Part shown: positions 11,443-22,624 of the stretch, piece by piece
Position numbering within the stretch: the first letter of the stretch is position 1
How the letters are laid out: every line of letters begins with the position of its first letter
Origin: Stictocephala bisonia
Lineage: Eukaryota; Arthropoda; Insecta; Hemiptera; Membracidae
Direction: 5' to 3'
Length of the DNA stretch: 64,000 bases
Assembly (NCBI GenBank): GCA_035578905.1
Contig: JAQJVL010000257.1
Coordinates: forward strand, 221,001 to 285,000
Translations under genes and position numbers: made by a program
Notes under the pieces: generated by a model
Seen by the model: only the letters and a program-made list of their open reading frames with translations
What the model was told of the DNA's origin: nothing
Database searches by the model: none

Positions 11443-11644
11443 AGTTCCTTCCGAATCATCACCAGTGGATTCAGGCACATCAGGCAGTACATTGCGAGTG
11501 CATTGTAAGAGGTAGTTGCGGAGGAAAAGACCTCTCAAGGGGTGTTGAACTCCTCTGCACATTTCTACCAAGTCCTTAAGCAAGTCCCGCTTCAGGCTGC
11601 TGTTGGTCTTAATGTACACAAGACCCACTGTGATTAACAGGTAT
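11443..11644 (-). CDS. VPS35: VPS35 exon 3 (residues 107-174), extra copy left of the gap
   Basis: This 202-base exon supplies the end of the conserved PRLYLL motif (split codon at the start), then [34 protein letters not shown] and an acidic linker. The acceptor is TTGCAG and the donor ACT|GTATGT. It differs from 21633-21834 by what looks like a single synonymous change (proline codon CCT versus CCC in the VPES segment). The PRLYLL region is known from family work to be needed for VPS26 binding. Confidence 0.9.
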
Positions 11645-12206
11645 CTGCAAGAAGAACAGAAAGCATGTAAGATTCGTGATTTAAAAACCCTCTTCAAGTT
11701 ATCAAAAAGTGAAATAGTTTCAAATTATCCTTAAATAACAAAATTATGTAACAAACAAAAATTGATTAAAGCAAAGTACTTCAAAATGTCGATGTCCAAT
11801 ACAAACTTAATATGCTGTACATGTCGATGCTAGTATATAATAAATGGCTTTTATATTGATTAGAGAAAGAGAAGTACTTTATTGTCTTTCTTTGTGGATT
11901 GTACACTATGAACAATTCTTAATGAATGCTTTTGTGAATGGTCCTTCATGGTCGTTCCAGCCGTTCACTCAACATTGTAGACAGATCTCTCCTGAAAAAT
12001 CATTACTACAAACTTTTCTTCCACTCTCCTCATTCCAGTTACTTTAAAAATGACAAGAAAAATGAATAAACTCTTTATTATTAAATAGATAGTTTGTACA
12101 TTCCATTATTTGTTAAATTAAATGCTCACTAAGCACGACATTCAAGTATTTCACCCAAGCACATGTTGGTGTTTGTATTCTTTCAGTTGTTCTTAACTGG
12201 TGAATA

Positions 12207-12453
12207 GTCGGCACTAGTGGCACAATGCTGTAATCCAGCTACTTGGGGACAGTGTATTGGAGATAAGTTCTGTTCTCAGTCATCCTATTACTCAATGGTT
12301 GCTGCCATCATCATGGACACTTTAGAGAAAAGTCTGGAGTGTTTGTGTTGAATAGCAATCAAGGTATGAATGTTGTCTAGATAAGAGAACTGAGTATCAC
12401 TATTGTCAGTTAGCTGAAAATTGGATCAATATTACTTGGTTCGGATTCCACAT
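12207..12453 (+). mobile_element. SINE-like interspersed repeat, family A (copy 1, member 2)
   Basis: It starts gtcggcactagtggcaca, followed by taatccagctacttgggg, and ends with ttggttcggattccaca, which resembles a tRNA B box. It lies in the opposite orientation to the member at 10645-10906 about 1.3 kb away. The copy is degraded in the middle. The corresponding member in copy 2 (22625-22860) has lost the B-box end. Confidence 0.55.
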
Positions 12454-12563
12454 AAAGCTGTAAGTCCTTTGGATGGCTTGGCTGTTGGGCTTTTAATAAA
12501 TGATTCTTTCTAAGAACGATTGCTACTCTTAGTTGGTAACAATGACATTGGTTCATATAGATC

Positions 12564-12603
12564 ATATGAGGTATGATGAGTATAGACTCATCATACCTCA
12601 TAT
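12564..12603. repeat. Perfect 18-base inverted repeat, 4-base loop
   Basis: Arms atatgaggtatgatgagt and actcatcatacctcatat are separated by atag. In copy 2 (around 22970-23000) only the second arm is present, so the hairpin is a difference between the copies. Confidence 0.85.
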
Positions 12604-13118
12604 TCACTGATATCTCTACGATTGGTGTCTTAATAATGAATAATGATGGGTAAAATAAAATTAATAAAGTGCTTCCTATATTGTACTGGTAAATGGCTCA
12701 GTGTTGTCGAACGATACTGGAATAAGTAATTCATTCAATATATTATATAATGCAAGCCTCCACAAACTGTCATACCGGCTTGCACTGCAACAGAGTGAAT
12801 AATAAACTACATTTTCCACATTGGAAACACAGGAACTGTTGTATTAAACAGATGGTCCAACTGGTTCAGTAGCTTCACATTATCAGTTAGGCCATAAAGT
12901 TGTATCTAGCAAGACATCCATGGCTCGTGGATCAACCAGTAAAGTGGCCATCACCCTTGAGAGAGTGCAGTTTAAACACAATAATGCCTTAAAACAACAG
13001 GTCCTAGAAAGTCTGCTTTTAACTGAAATCAATTGAGAAGCAATGTAGATAGTACCATGCAACTTCGACTCAATCAAGCCACTTCCCACAATAATAAAAA
13101 CATATTTACTCCAAGGGA

Positions 13119-13218
13119 NNNNNNNNNNNNNNNNNNNNNNNNNNNNNNNNNNNNNNNNNNNNNNNNNNNNNNNNNNNNNNNNNNNNNNNNNNNNNNNNNN
13201 NNNNNNNNNNNNNNNNNN
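13119..13218. other. Assembly gap of exactly 100 N
   Basis: A round 100-base run of N is a scaffolder placeholder, not a measured distance. The two sides are homologous to each other's interior: sequence right of the gap matches 3236 onward, and sequence left of the gap matches up to 23484. Short frames spanning the N run are meaningless. Confidence 0.99.
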
Positions 13219-13993
13219 AACTTTTTCAGTAGTCATTATAGAAGACTGGATAATGTATTATCTTTAATTTATAGTTATTTATAATATACATTTTTTTGGA
13301 TAATGTATTATCTTTAATTCATAGTTATTTATAATATATATTTTTTTATCAACATAGCCACCAATTACTGGATTATAAGGTGGCTATTATTCCTAATTAA
13401 TGTATGTAAACATATTGTATGCTTTTGGGAAAATAAACATATTATTATTAATTCCAATCCTAGTGCACTATAACCTAGCCACAATTGTTGTCTGAGAACA
13501 CTTGATCCACCAGCAGGAGGCCTTCATGGTTGACTTTATCTCATGAGTAGTAGGTCTGGAGCTAATGTTGTTCTTTATGTAATATCCAGTAGCATGTATT
13601 CTATGTCTATGTATTCACAAGCCTATAGAAAGGGATAATGTCCCTTAATCCTTCAGAGCAGGAATAATTGTTATAATGAAATCTAATTTATTTTATTTTT
13701 ATGACCTGATTTTTACTTTAAAATTGTAATGTTTTTTGCATGCTTTGTTATTTGTCAAGTTATTTTAATGTTCATTTATGTATAGTTAGTTAGTGTTATG
13801 TCCTTTAATAATGCATTTATGTAGTAAAAATAAATATTTTAAATCATCCAGATTAAAGCAACAAGAATTCCCATTGGTCGTCTGATTCAACACTGAAGGT
13901 GTCTGTATTTTTTTCATTAATAAGCTATGACAAAATATTACGTCAAACCAGTCTACTGTTGTTTGAAAGTTATTTATTAGCATTGGATTGTTC

Positions 13994-14089
13994 ATGATAT
14001 GTAAATAATATTTGGAGATTTCCAGTGCTTTGACTATAATAGAGACACTCAAAGCATTGGAAATATCCAAATATTATCTACATATCAAA
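13994..14089. repeat. Imperfect foldback, about 40-base arms (copy 2)
   Basis: Same structure as the foldback at 4009-4104, at the expected offset. Confidence 0.7.
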
Positions 14090-14174
14090 CGTCTAACATT
14101 TTTTTTTTTTTTTGTAAGTACATCAATAATGTTGTCAGCATTAAGTTTACTTCAACGCCCCTGCTTTGTCTTAA

Positions 14175-14848
14175 CACATTCAGTGCTATGTGGCCGTAAA
14201 GTCGCCCACGCTGTCCGACCGCTATTGTCACCGGTAGTGGCTAATGGCCGTCTAGTCAGCCATACTGCCTCACTCACATTATTAAATCAGTCTTTGCCCA
14301 GCTTTTGCCAGGTTCGCTTGCAAGTAGGTCCCGTACTTCTACGGTATCCTAGGAGTAGGACGTGGATTTTAGTTTCCGGTTATGGTTATTTTTAGAGTTT
14401 CTATTACTGTTTTTAATTTGATTTTTGGAAAAATTAGGAATAAAATTAAGCAAAAAGATGTAGAGTGTAATGCAAAGAAGGAAACATTAAAAATACTGAA
14501 TCTATGCTCTACAAACACACTGACAAACCTGAATTGTGTTCTGTAGCATGTTTTAAACAATTTATCTCAGATTACACTAATTGTGAAAAAATGTAAAAAA
14601 TCTTGGACATTAATTTTTGGCAAAGTTGTTCACCAGGGGTGAGTTGCCGACTAGACGGCCATACATAAAAATTAATTCTTTTGAGTTTTCTACATATACA
14701 GACTACTTCTGGCAGTCATAAATTGACATTACGCAATCACAAAAATTAGTTTTTGGAAAAAAATAGTTCAGCCATTGTAATAAGTTTTTTATTTATATAT
14801 GCAGCCAGACATGGTGAAAATGAAAATACGGCCTTAGCACTGAATGTG
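14175..14848. mobile_element. TTAA-flanked piggyBac-type MITE (copy 2)
   Basis: TTAA at 14171-14174 and 14849-14852, with the same terminal inverted repeats (cacattcagtgcta / tagcactgaatgtg) as copy 1. One base shorter, with a few substitutions. Confidence 0.8.
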
Positions 14849-14963
14849 TTAATCAAGCCCTCAGCATTACTATTTTAGACCAGAGGAGAACTGAGTCATA
14901 TTTGTATGGTAGTAGTTGCCATTCTGGGAGATGAGTTGTGATTAGCAGAATTATTTTTATTAA

Positions 14964-17900
14964 CCTCTCAACTGCTGGGTTAATAGCACCTATATGTCCC
15001 CCTGTTTTTTTTTTTTTCAATTAGACCATAACTTTAAAAAAGTATCACTAAAAAAATGTATTTCTTTATGTGATAAGTTAAAATTGTAAATAACTGGATT
15101 AAAAGAGTCATTAGTCCAAATATAAATTACTCTATCTACCTTTTTCGTTTGTAACATAGTCCAACTTTTCACGTTTGTTTACATCTTTGTTTGGCCGGAG
15201 AAAGTGGTGGATCACTATTCTCACAAGTGCTTTCACAATCACTTTGTTCATTCTGATTAAACACGGGATCATTATAGTCACTGTTATCAGAAAATAAATC
15301 ACTCAAATCATCGTAATCACTTAATCATCTATTTTTGATTCCATAACGATTGCCTGAAATTCACTACCAGACGCTGTTTTCATGACAACCAAACGTAAAC
15401 AACAAGCATACAACAGCTCTAAGATGAAACAAGCCTAGTAGTTCGCCACATTTCTCACAGATGACTATTGGACTATTTCTCAAAGCAATAATCAATACAG
15501 ACTTTACTCATTACCAGTGTTAAGGGCGTTTTAAGAGATTGTTAAATTCAATGCCTTTTCGGAGGACCAATTTACGTCCACGTTGGTAATAGAAATAGTA
15601 CAAAAGACGCTACCATGAACGATCACAGGGATATTCGTTTTATATGTAGAAATTAATGAAAAGAATCAACTGTACCTTTACAGGAGATAGTGCATATCTT
15701 GGATCGAAGAACTGTGAGGATGAGAGATGCCCGTAGAGATGGATCCACCAGGCCTGGGATGTCGATGTTGTCTAGCAGACAGTTAGAAGCACAACACAAT
15801 ACTATCGAGAGTTCATGCACTTTAGAATTTTGAATAAAATGCTGGGTAGATCGAGAGGAGAGATTGAGAAAAAACACGATCACTGGTTAGTGAAATAAGA
15901 ACTATACAGTGTAAGAGAGGGTCGCGGGAATCGCGACACGAGAACCAAGAGAACCGTTCCGCGTAACATCATAAGTTCAACTGGTGTTTTAATTTTAGGT
16001 AGAGGGGTGAAGAATGCTTGACGGGGTTCACACCACCGGTTACAAATGTCACCTGATATTTGACTTCTGGCAAGTGCAAATGCATAGAGGCCAGTAAGAT
16101 TATTTAAATTTCAATATAGTAACAGGTGAATATGTTATGAGAATGTGAGTAACAATTTATGCTTAAGAGTTTATAAAGAACAGACAAGAGGAACAAACTA
16201 TTAAATTATTTAATTATGAATTATAATTAACTATATGTACAATAGTTAACTATATGTACAATACAATAGTCCTTCCTCATTGGAAACAGAAATGAGGAAG
16301 GAAGACGACTGCTGGACATGTGCCAAAGAAATGCATTGACAATTGGAAATGGGAGATTTCAAAAGAGGGAGAGCCATATAATAACAAGGTATAGTTGGGA
16401 TGGGATAGTAAAAAGTGTAATTGATTATATAATAACAGATAGAGAATGGGGAGAAAAGATCATGGATGTGAAGGTGATTCCCAGCGTAAGCGTAGGAGGG
16501 GACCATAGACTGTTGGTGGGGGTGTTTAGAATGGAAATAAAAGAGAGCAGAACGACAAAACCAGTTGAAAGAATAAAGGGATGGAGACTGCAGGAGGAGC
16601 AGAAGAAGGAAGAATTTAGAAATATGGTAAAAAAGGAGTTACCCAGAACAGAGGTAGGGGAGCTGGAAGAGGAATGGAATCGGTTCAAGGACACAATAGT
16701 AAAGGCAGCCGAAAAGGTATGTGGGAGAACAAAGGGGAAAAGAAGAGAAAAACAAACAAGTTGGTGGAATGAAGAGACAATTAAAGGAGTAAAAGAGAAG
16801 AACAAAGCATGGAGGAAGTGGTGGAAAACCAGAGCGCAAGAAGACAAAGATGAATATTTGGCAAAGAAGAGAGAATGCAGAAGAATAATAAAGGACGCAA
16901 AGGACAAGGAATGGGAGAACTTCACGAAAAAGTTAGAGGAAGACAAAACAAAAAGATGTTCTATAGTATGATGAGGAACAAAAAGAGAGTGACCGAAAGT
17001 GCCAAAACAATGCAAAATGAAAATGGAGTCATGGTGGAAGGAGTGGAAATGAAAAAGTTGTGGAAAAGGTATTTCCAAACACTGTTGAATGAAAACTATG
17101 AGGAAGAAGAGGAAGACGAAAATGAGGAGCAATGGGAGAGAGGGGAAGAGATAAGTTGGAGGGAAATAGAAAAGGCGGTGAAAGAGATGAAAAGTGGGAA
17201 ATCCCCAGGACCAGATGAAGTATCATCAGATATGGTAAAGGCTTTGGGAGCAGTGGGAGTACATTGGTTGAAGAGAGTCTTCACATGCGTATGGAGGGAA
17301 GGAAGAGTGCCTGACGACTGGGGGAAAGGTGAAATAATAACAATACACAAGAAGGGAAGTAGAAGACTATGCAAGAACTATAGAGGAGTAACATTAATAA
17401 GCCATGTTGCCAAAATATTTGAAAAAATAATTTTTAACAGGATTAAGGACGTGATAGAGGACCAGATAGGGGAGGAACAACATGGGTTTAGGAAGGGAAG
17501 AAGTACGATCGACTTGATTTTTGCAGTGAGACAAATGGTTGAAAAGCACTGGGAGTTCAATAAAAAGTTAATACTGGTGTTTATAGATGTCGAGAAAGCC
17601 TACGATTCTGTTAAGAGAAAAAGTATATGGGAGAGTATGGAAAAAAATAGGAGTGACAGAAAATATGATGAAATGGGTTAAGGAATTGTATAGGGTGCAC
17701 GAGTGCAGAGTTAGGACATGTGATGGTAATACAGAATGGTTCAAGGTAAAGAAAGGGCTGAAACAGGGGAGTGTTCTGTCTCCGATTCTTTTTAATGTAG
17801 TTATGGAGATAATGATGAGAGAAATTAAAGAGGAGACAAATGAAGAGATGAAGATAATGATGTTTGCTGACGATATTCTGATGTGGGGAGAAAACAGGGA

Positions 17901-18800
17901 GGAGATACAAGAACAACTGGACAAGTGGAGTAGGAAGATGAGGGAGAGAGGGCTGAGGATAAGCAAGGAAAAAAGTGAAGTAATGGTAGTAGGAAGGGAC
18001 ACAGTTTTGGAAGAAGATATATTGGTAGATGGAAGTATACTAAAAAAGGTAGATGATTTCAAATACCTTGGAACGATGGTGTCAAGTGATGGAAGAATGG
18101 AACAGGAAATAAATGCCAGATTAGGAATGGGAGCGGGATTCTTCCGGACGGTGAAACACCTAGTATGGGACAAAGAGGTACCAAGGAGGGCCAAGGTAAT
18201 GATGTTCAAGAATTACTATAGGCCTATAATTACTTATGCGGCAGAGACATGGCGGATGTCAGAAAGGGAGTGGAGTAGAGTACAGGCAGGGGAAATGAGG
18301 TTCTTGAGAGCAATAAAGGGAAGAACTCGAAGAGATAGAATTAGGAATAGTGAGATAAGGAAGGATGTAGTGGAGGAGAGTATAAGAGAAAGAGTGGAAC
18401 AAGCAAGGTTGAGGTGGTATGGTCACGTAAAAAGGATGAGTGTAGAGAGGTTGCCGAGGAAGATGGAGGAATGGGAAATGGAGGGAAGGAGGCCCAGAGG
18501 AAGACCACGAAGAAGATGGCTGGATGGAGTGAGGACAGACGTGGAAAAGAGAGGGAGTGTGTGGGGGGGAAGTGGTGAGAGAGGAGATGTGGAGGGACAG
18601 GAGAAGATGGAGAGGCTTGGTGACAACCCAGACCCAGGATTGACTGGAACGGGACCGGATAAGTAAGTAAGTAAGTATATGTACAATATTTATTACTAAG
18701 TACGGAAAAACCTGACTTCAGTGTAGTGAGAACTAAAGGACTCAACTTGTGTGTAGCACTGTGTGCATGCTGACCCACAAAGACTACAGCAGTTGAGAGT
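14964..18800. mobile_element. TTAA-flanked piggyBac-like element, split by a retrotransposon (copy 2)
   Basis: TTAA at 14960-14963 and 18801-18804, with inverted ends cctctcaactgctg and cagcagttgagagt. On the minus strand from ATG at 15383 the acidic transposase-like N-terminus is better preserved than in copy 1: after one stop it reads SDYDDLSDLFSDNSDYN and on through NEQSDCESTCENSD. The nested non-LTR element occupies 16264-18675. Confidence 0.72.
16264..18675 (+). mobile_element. Endonuclease/RT non-LTR retrotransposon (copy 2)
   Basis: Same insertion as 6275-8686, with the same tatatgtacaata target duplication and the same two frameshifts (near 16954 and 17614). Open frames at 16318-16971, 16875-17681 and 17587-18666 have the same translations as in copy 1. 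Over this 2.4 kb I see no protein-level difference, while flanking introns differ at several percent in places. Confidence 0.9.
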
Positions 18801-18852
18801 TTAAGCAACACCTTGGGAAGGATTGCTGTGGGCTGCATGTTAAGATCGTTAC

Positions 18853-18936
18853 CTGTATTATGCACTCCATGAGATATTCCTGTGCTATGGCGTCCCGGCA
18901 ACTGACCACTTGCTCCAGAATACCTGGCAGCACCAT
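18853..18936 (-). CDS. VPS35: VPS35 exon 5 (residues 240-267)
   Basis: Encodes [11 protein letters not shown] then [17 protein letters not shown], phase 0 at both ends, with ATAG acceptor and CAG|GTAACG donor. This copy is contiguous with exons 1-4 on the right-hand contig. To reach exon 6 at 2088-2303 a transcript would have to cross the gap and the other copy. Identical to 8864-8947. Confidence 0.92.
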
Positions 18937-20028
18937 CTATAAATAAAATTGCTTATTATATTAAAAATAACATACAAACAGAAGTGAGAAGCATTTAAAG
19001 TTAACCCTTGAACATTTGATTTTTTTGGTTTTAATATTGGTATATACAATTTAACCTTTCATCTGTTAACTCAAGATCTATCCCTGATTTGAACATTTAG
19101 ATTGTTGAACACATCAGATAATAACATTTTTTAATTGTACTAAGAGCCTACCATAGCACAACCAGTTATTTAAATCCCAAAATAAATACATAGGGAAAGA
19201 TTACAACCTTTTTGAATAATAAGGCTGTTCTCTGAGAAGAGTTTGAAATAGAGATCAAAACTGAAGATTATTTTATTCCTCACATAAAACTTCCACCGTA
19301 TTTGAAATTTAAATCACTTTTTTGAATAGTAAGAAAATTTAATTCATGCATAAATTGATTTATGGTGGCATAACAAGTTTTGTACAGTAAGCCTAAATAA
19401 TGAAATAACGGTTTGAGATATAGACAAAAGTCAAGACATAAAAGTAGTAAAAAATGTAATCCATCTTCAACATTTATCTAGATTTGAAAGTTTAGCAAGC
19501 CCAAAAACACTGGCCTTGCTCAGCCTGTATCATCTCTTCATTTTTAAAGGCTTCTATCTTGTTTGTCAGTAAAAAAATCAACCTTTTAAAACATTTTTGG
19601 AGATTTTAGACAGGGGGCTATAAATTCAAGCACATATGATGGGTTTTGGGTGCCAGATAGTGTCTCATTATTTTTAATAATGATTGAGTGACCTTAAGTC
19701 CCCCAGCCCCAATGCCCAACCATCCCTCAAACCTATAGTCATGCAACAACAGGTTTTTGACCTTAGCTCCAAAAAAACATGTACTATATAACAACAGAAC
19801 AAATCTTATCAGGTATAGAAGACTGGCTGTAATTGTAAAGGTTTAATACAGTCAGTAGTTTTCTGGTTTGTATGCATAAACTGTGTAAAATATGTGATAT
19901 GCTCTGTGGACACACTTAATTTACAGAGTTAAAGTTAGAACTGAGTCAGTCTTCTTACCTGAAGATGTCAGTTACTGACCTATAACCTAATGTAAAATTT
20001 TCTACACACATTGTAAAATTGCATTAAC

Positions 20029-20223
20029 CTTGCGGTATTTGTCCAGATTGATGGACTCCAGCTGACAGAGTCTCACTAGGTTAGTGCCCACTAGTATTCG
20101 CAGCTCTTCCCGTTCTCGCTCACGCCGCTCCCGTTCCCTCGAATGGCCTTGGTGCTGCATTCGTACCCAAAGCTTGTTCATCTCCGCAAAGTTCATCAGA
20201 ACAAAGTCTACTGAATCTTTCAC
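20029..20223 (-). CDS. VPS35: VPS35 exon 4 (residues 175-239)
   Basis: 65 residues including [18 protein letters not shown] and [13 protein letters not shown]; same splice sites and phases as 10052-10246. The exon joins exon 3 as SEGT-VKDSVDF, matching the equivalent acidic linker to DFVLLNF transition in animal VPS35. Confidence 0.92.
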
Positions 20224-20619
20224 CTACAAACATTGCAATATGATTATGAGAAATAGATAAAACAATCTTTTCAGAAATATACTCTATCTTTCCACGTAAA
20301 TTTAAGAATTCTGGATATTTTATCCACAAAAAAGACAGTAAGCGAAATGTTTTAATAATACTGTACATATTTATTTAACAATTTATTAATAATGGTATAG
20401 CTGCATACTATAGTAAAATTATTTCTACAATAACATAAAACAATGCAATACAGATAATTCATCAAATCCTTCAGTCGAAAATCAAGTACAAAATTTCAGG
20501 TTTCATCAATTTATGACACAAGGGTTTTTAGTGGAATTATTCATTCTAACAGTCAAACATTCAGTGAAAGCCTATTAAAATAATGAATACAATTTAATTA
20601 TCATTCATAATGGCAATAG

Positions 20620-20880
20620 AATCCAAACCACATAGTATTGGTCTGATTTTCAGCTAATGAAAAGCTTGATATTCAGTTCTCTTCCTTACACAACATTCAG
20701 ACTATGAATACTACCCAAAACAGACACTCCTGAATTCTCTAGTAATGTCCTTGTTGATGGCAACCATCGAGCGGTCGCTGTGTCAGTTTTAAGACGACAG
20801 AATAAAACCTATAACCTACTATCACCACAACACTTTGATCCCAAGTAGCTGAGTTACAACACTGTATCACTAGTGCCAAC
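20620..20880 (-). mobile_element. SINE-like interspersed repeat, family A (copy 2, member 1)
   Basis: Counterpart of 10645-10906, with scattered substitutions. Same motif order as the member at 42025-42297. Confidence 0.6.
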
Positions 20881-20940
20881 ATTAGCACATGGATATAAAA
20901 CAATTTTTCCCCCCTGAAAGAATGACAAGAATAAAAGCTT

Positions 20941-21147
20941 TAGTATATTAAGAGAGATAGGACATCAGCAAACTTACCTTAAAAGACAAGTTCACTAACA
21001 TCAGAGTAGTAGTCACAAACACAAAATACACTACTAGTTTGTGACTACTACTCTGATGTTAGTGAACTTGTCTTTTAAGGTAAGTTTGCTGATGTCCTAT
21101 CTCTCTTAATATACTAATTCCTGGCCTAGTGCCCTTTAACCTAACCT
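20941..21147. mobile_element. 207-base foldback insertion with perfect 80-base arms
   Basis: Arms at 20941-21020 and 21037-21116 are exact reverse complements over 80 bases, separated by 16 bases and followed by a 31-base tail ending ctttaacctaacct. The 14-mer aagaataaaagctt is duplicated on both sides (20927-20940 and 21148-21161). Copy 1 has a single aagaataaaagctt at the equivalent place (about 10954-10967) and no insert. This is a clean presence/absence insertion in VPS35 intron 3. Confidence 0.9.
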
Positions 21148-21632
21148 AAGAATAAAAGCTTGTATTTTGAATTGCTTAAAAAAATTAGAATAAAGAGTGA
21201 CTAAATGAAAAATTAAATATTCACAAATAGATGAAATACTTTGCCAAAATCAGAAATGGGGTTTTGGTATCAAACGTATTATGAGAATAAATTCAGGTTA
21301 GGTAAGTTGATAACTATGCCTTAAATAAAAGGGTGTGCTCTGACTGTGTAAATATGAAGTAGATAATGAATAAAAAACATCTATGTGAACTCAACATAAC
21401 AGAAACCATCTATGGGTTGTATCTCACAACTATGCTTCAAAGTTGTTATATGACTATCAAAGCACTTTGCATGGTCTAATAGAAGTTAGGTCATTTTTTA
21501 ATTAAAGGATACAAGAAAGAAAATAGGTGCATGTGTTTTAGTGTGAACCATATTGTTCACTGTCCACCACACAAGATATTAATGACCGTTTATACACAAA
21601 CAGTATAAAATAACAAAAATCAAGTGACATAC

Positions 21633-21834
21633 AGTTCCTTCCGAATCATCACCAGTGGATTCGGGCACATCAGGCAGTACATTGCGAGTGCATTGTAAGA
21701 GGTAGTTGCGGAGGAAAAGACCTCTCAAGGGGTGTTGAACTCCTCTGCACATTTCTACCAAGTCCTTAAGCAAGTCCCGCTTCAGGCTGCTGTTGGTCTT
21801 AATGTACACAAGACCCACTGTGATTAACAGGTAT
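21633..21834 (-). CDS. VPS35: VPS35 exon 3 (residues 107-174)
   Basis: 202 bases. It completes the leucine codon begun in exon 2 so that PRLYLL spans the junction, then runs through [19 protein letters not shown] and [12 protein letters not shown] to an acidic linker SEGT. Acceptor TTGCAG, donor ACT|GTATGT. Entry phase requires two bases from exon 2, exit is phase 0. Differs from 11443-11644 by one synonymous change that I can see. Confidence 0.92.
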
Positions 21835-22018
21835 CTGCAAGAAGAACAGAAAGCATGTAAGATTCATGATTTAAAAATCCTCTTCAAATTATCAAAAAGT
21901 GAAATAGTTTCAAATTATCCTTAAATAACAAAATTATGTAACAAACAAAAATTGGTTAAAGCAAAGTACTTCAAAATGTCGATGTCCAATACAAACATAA
22001 TACGCTGTACATGTCGAT

Positions 22019-22474
22019 GCTAGTATATAATAAATGGCTTTTATATTGATTAGAGAAAGAGAAGTACTTTATTGTCTTTCTTTGTGGTTTGTATACTATG
22101 AACAATTCTTAATGAATGCTTTTGTGAATGGTCCTTCATGGTCGTTCCAGCCGTTCACTCAACATTGTAGACAGATCTCTCCTGAAAAATCATTACTGCA
22201 AACTTTTCTTACGCTGTACATGTCGTAAGATGCTGTACATGTCAATGCTAGTATATAATAAATGGCTTTTATATTGATTAGAGAAAGAGAAGTACTTTAT
22301 TGTCTTTCTCTGTGGATTGTACACTATGAACAATTCTTAATGAACGCTTTTGTGAATGGTCCTTCATGGTCGTTCCAGCCGTTCACTCAACATTGTAGAC
22401 AGATCTCTCCTGAAAAATCATTACTGCAAACTTTTCTTCCACTCTCCTCATTCCAGTTACTTTAAAAATGACAA
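22019..22474. repeat. Tandem duplication, unit 228 bases (copy 2 only)
   Basis: The sequence starting gctagtatataataaatggc at 22019 recurs at 22247. Copy 1 has only one such unit (about 11829-12050). Both units contain the open frame that begins MAFILIREREVLYCLSLW, which looks like chance rather than a gene. Confidence 0.85.
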
Positions 22475-22624
22475 GAAAAATGAATAAACTCTTTATTATT
22501 AAATATATAGTTTGTACATTCCATTATTTGTTACATTAAATGCTCACTAAGCACGACATTGAAGTATTTCACTCAAGCACATGTTGGTGTTTGTATTCTT
22601 TCAGTTGTTGTTAACTGATAAATA

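Larger units (their letters stand above)
3236..13111. repeat. Copy 1 of a ~10 kb duplicated block (left of the gap)
   Basis: This block is near-identical to 13219-23484. Offsets shift in steps (9983 at the start, 9989 over the retrotransposon, 9977 at exon 4, 10190 at exon 3, 10373 at the end), showing indels between copies. It carries VPS35 exons 3-5 and a full set of nested transposons. Similarity ends at 13111, seven bases before the 100-N gap, and the other copy starts exactly at the gap. That geometry is what two overlapping contig ends or two haplotypes would give. The alternative is a true tandem duplication that broke assembly. Confidence 0.9.

Noticed and set aside
12883..13284. Open frames crossing the N run
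   Set aside because: They exist only because N codons are treated as open; the gap has no known sequence.
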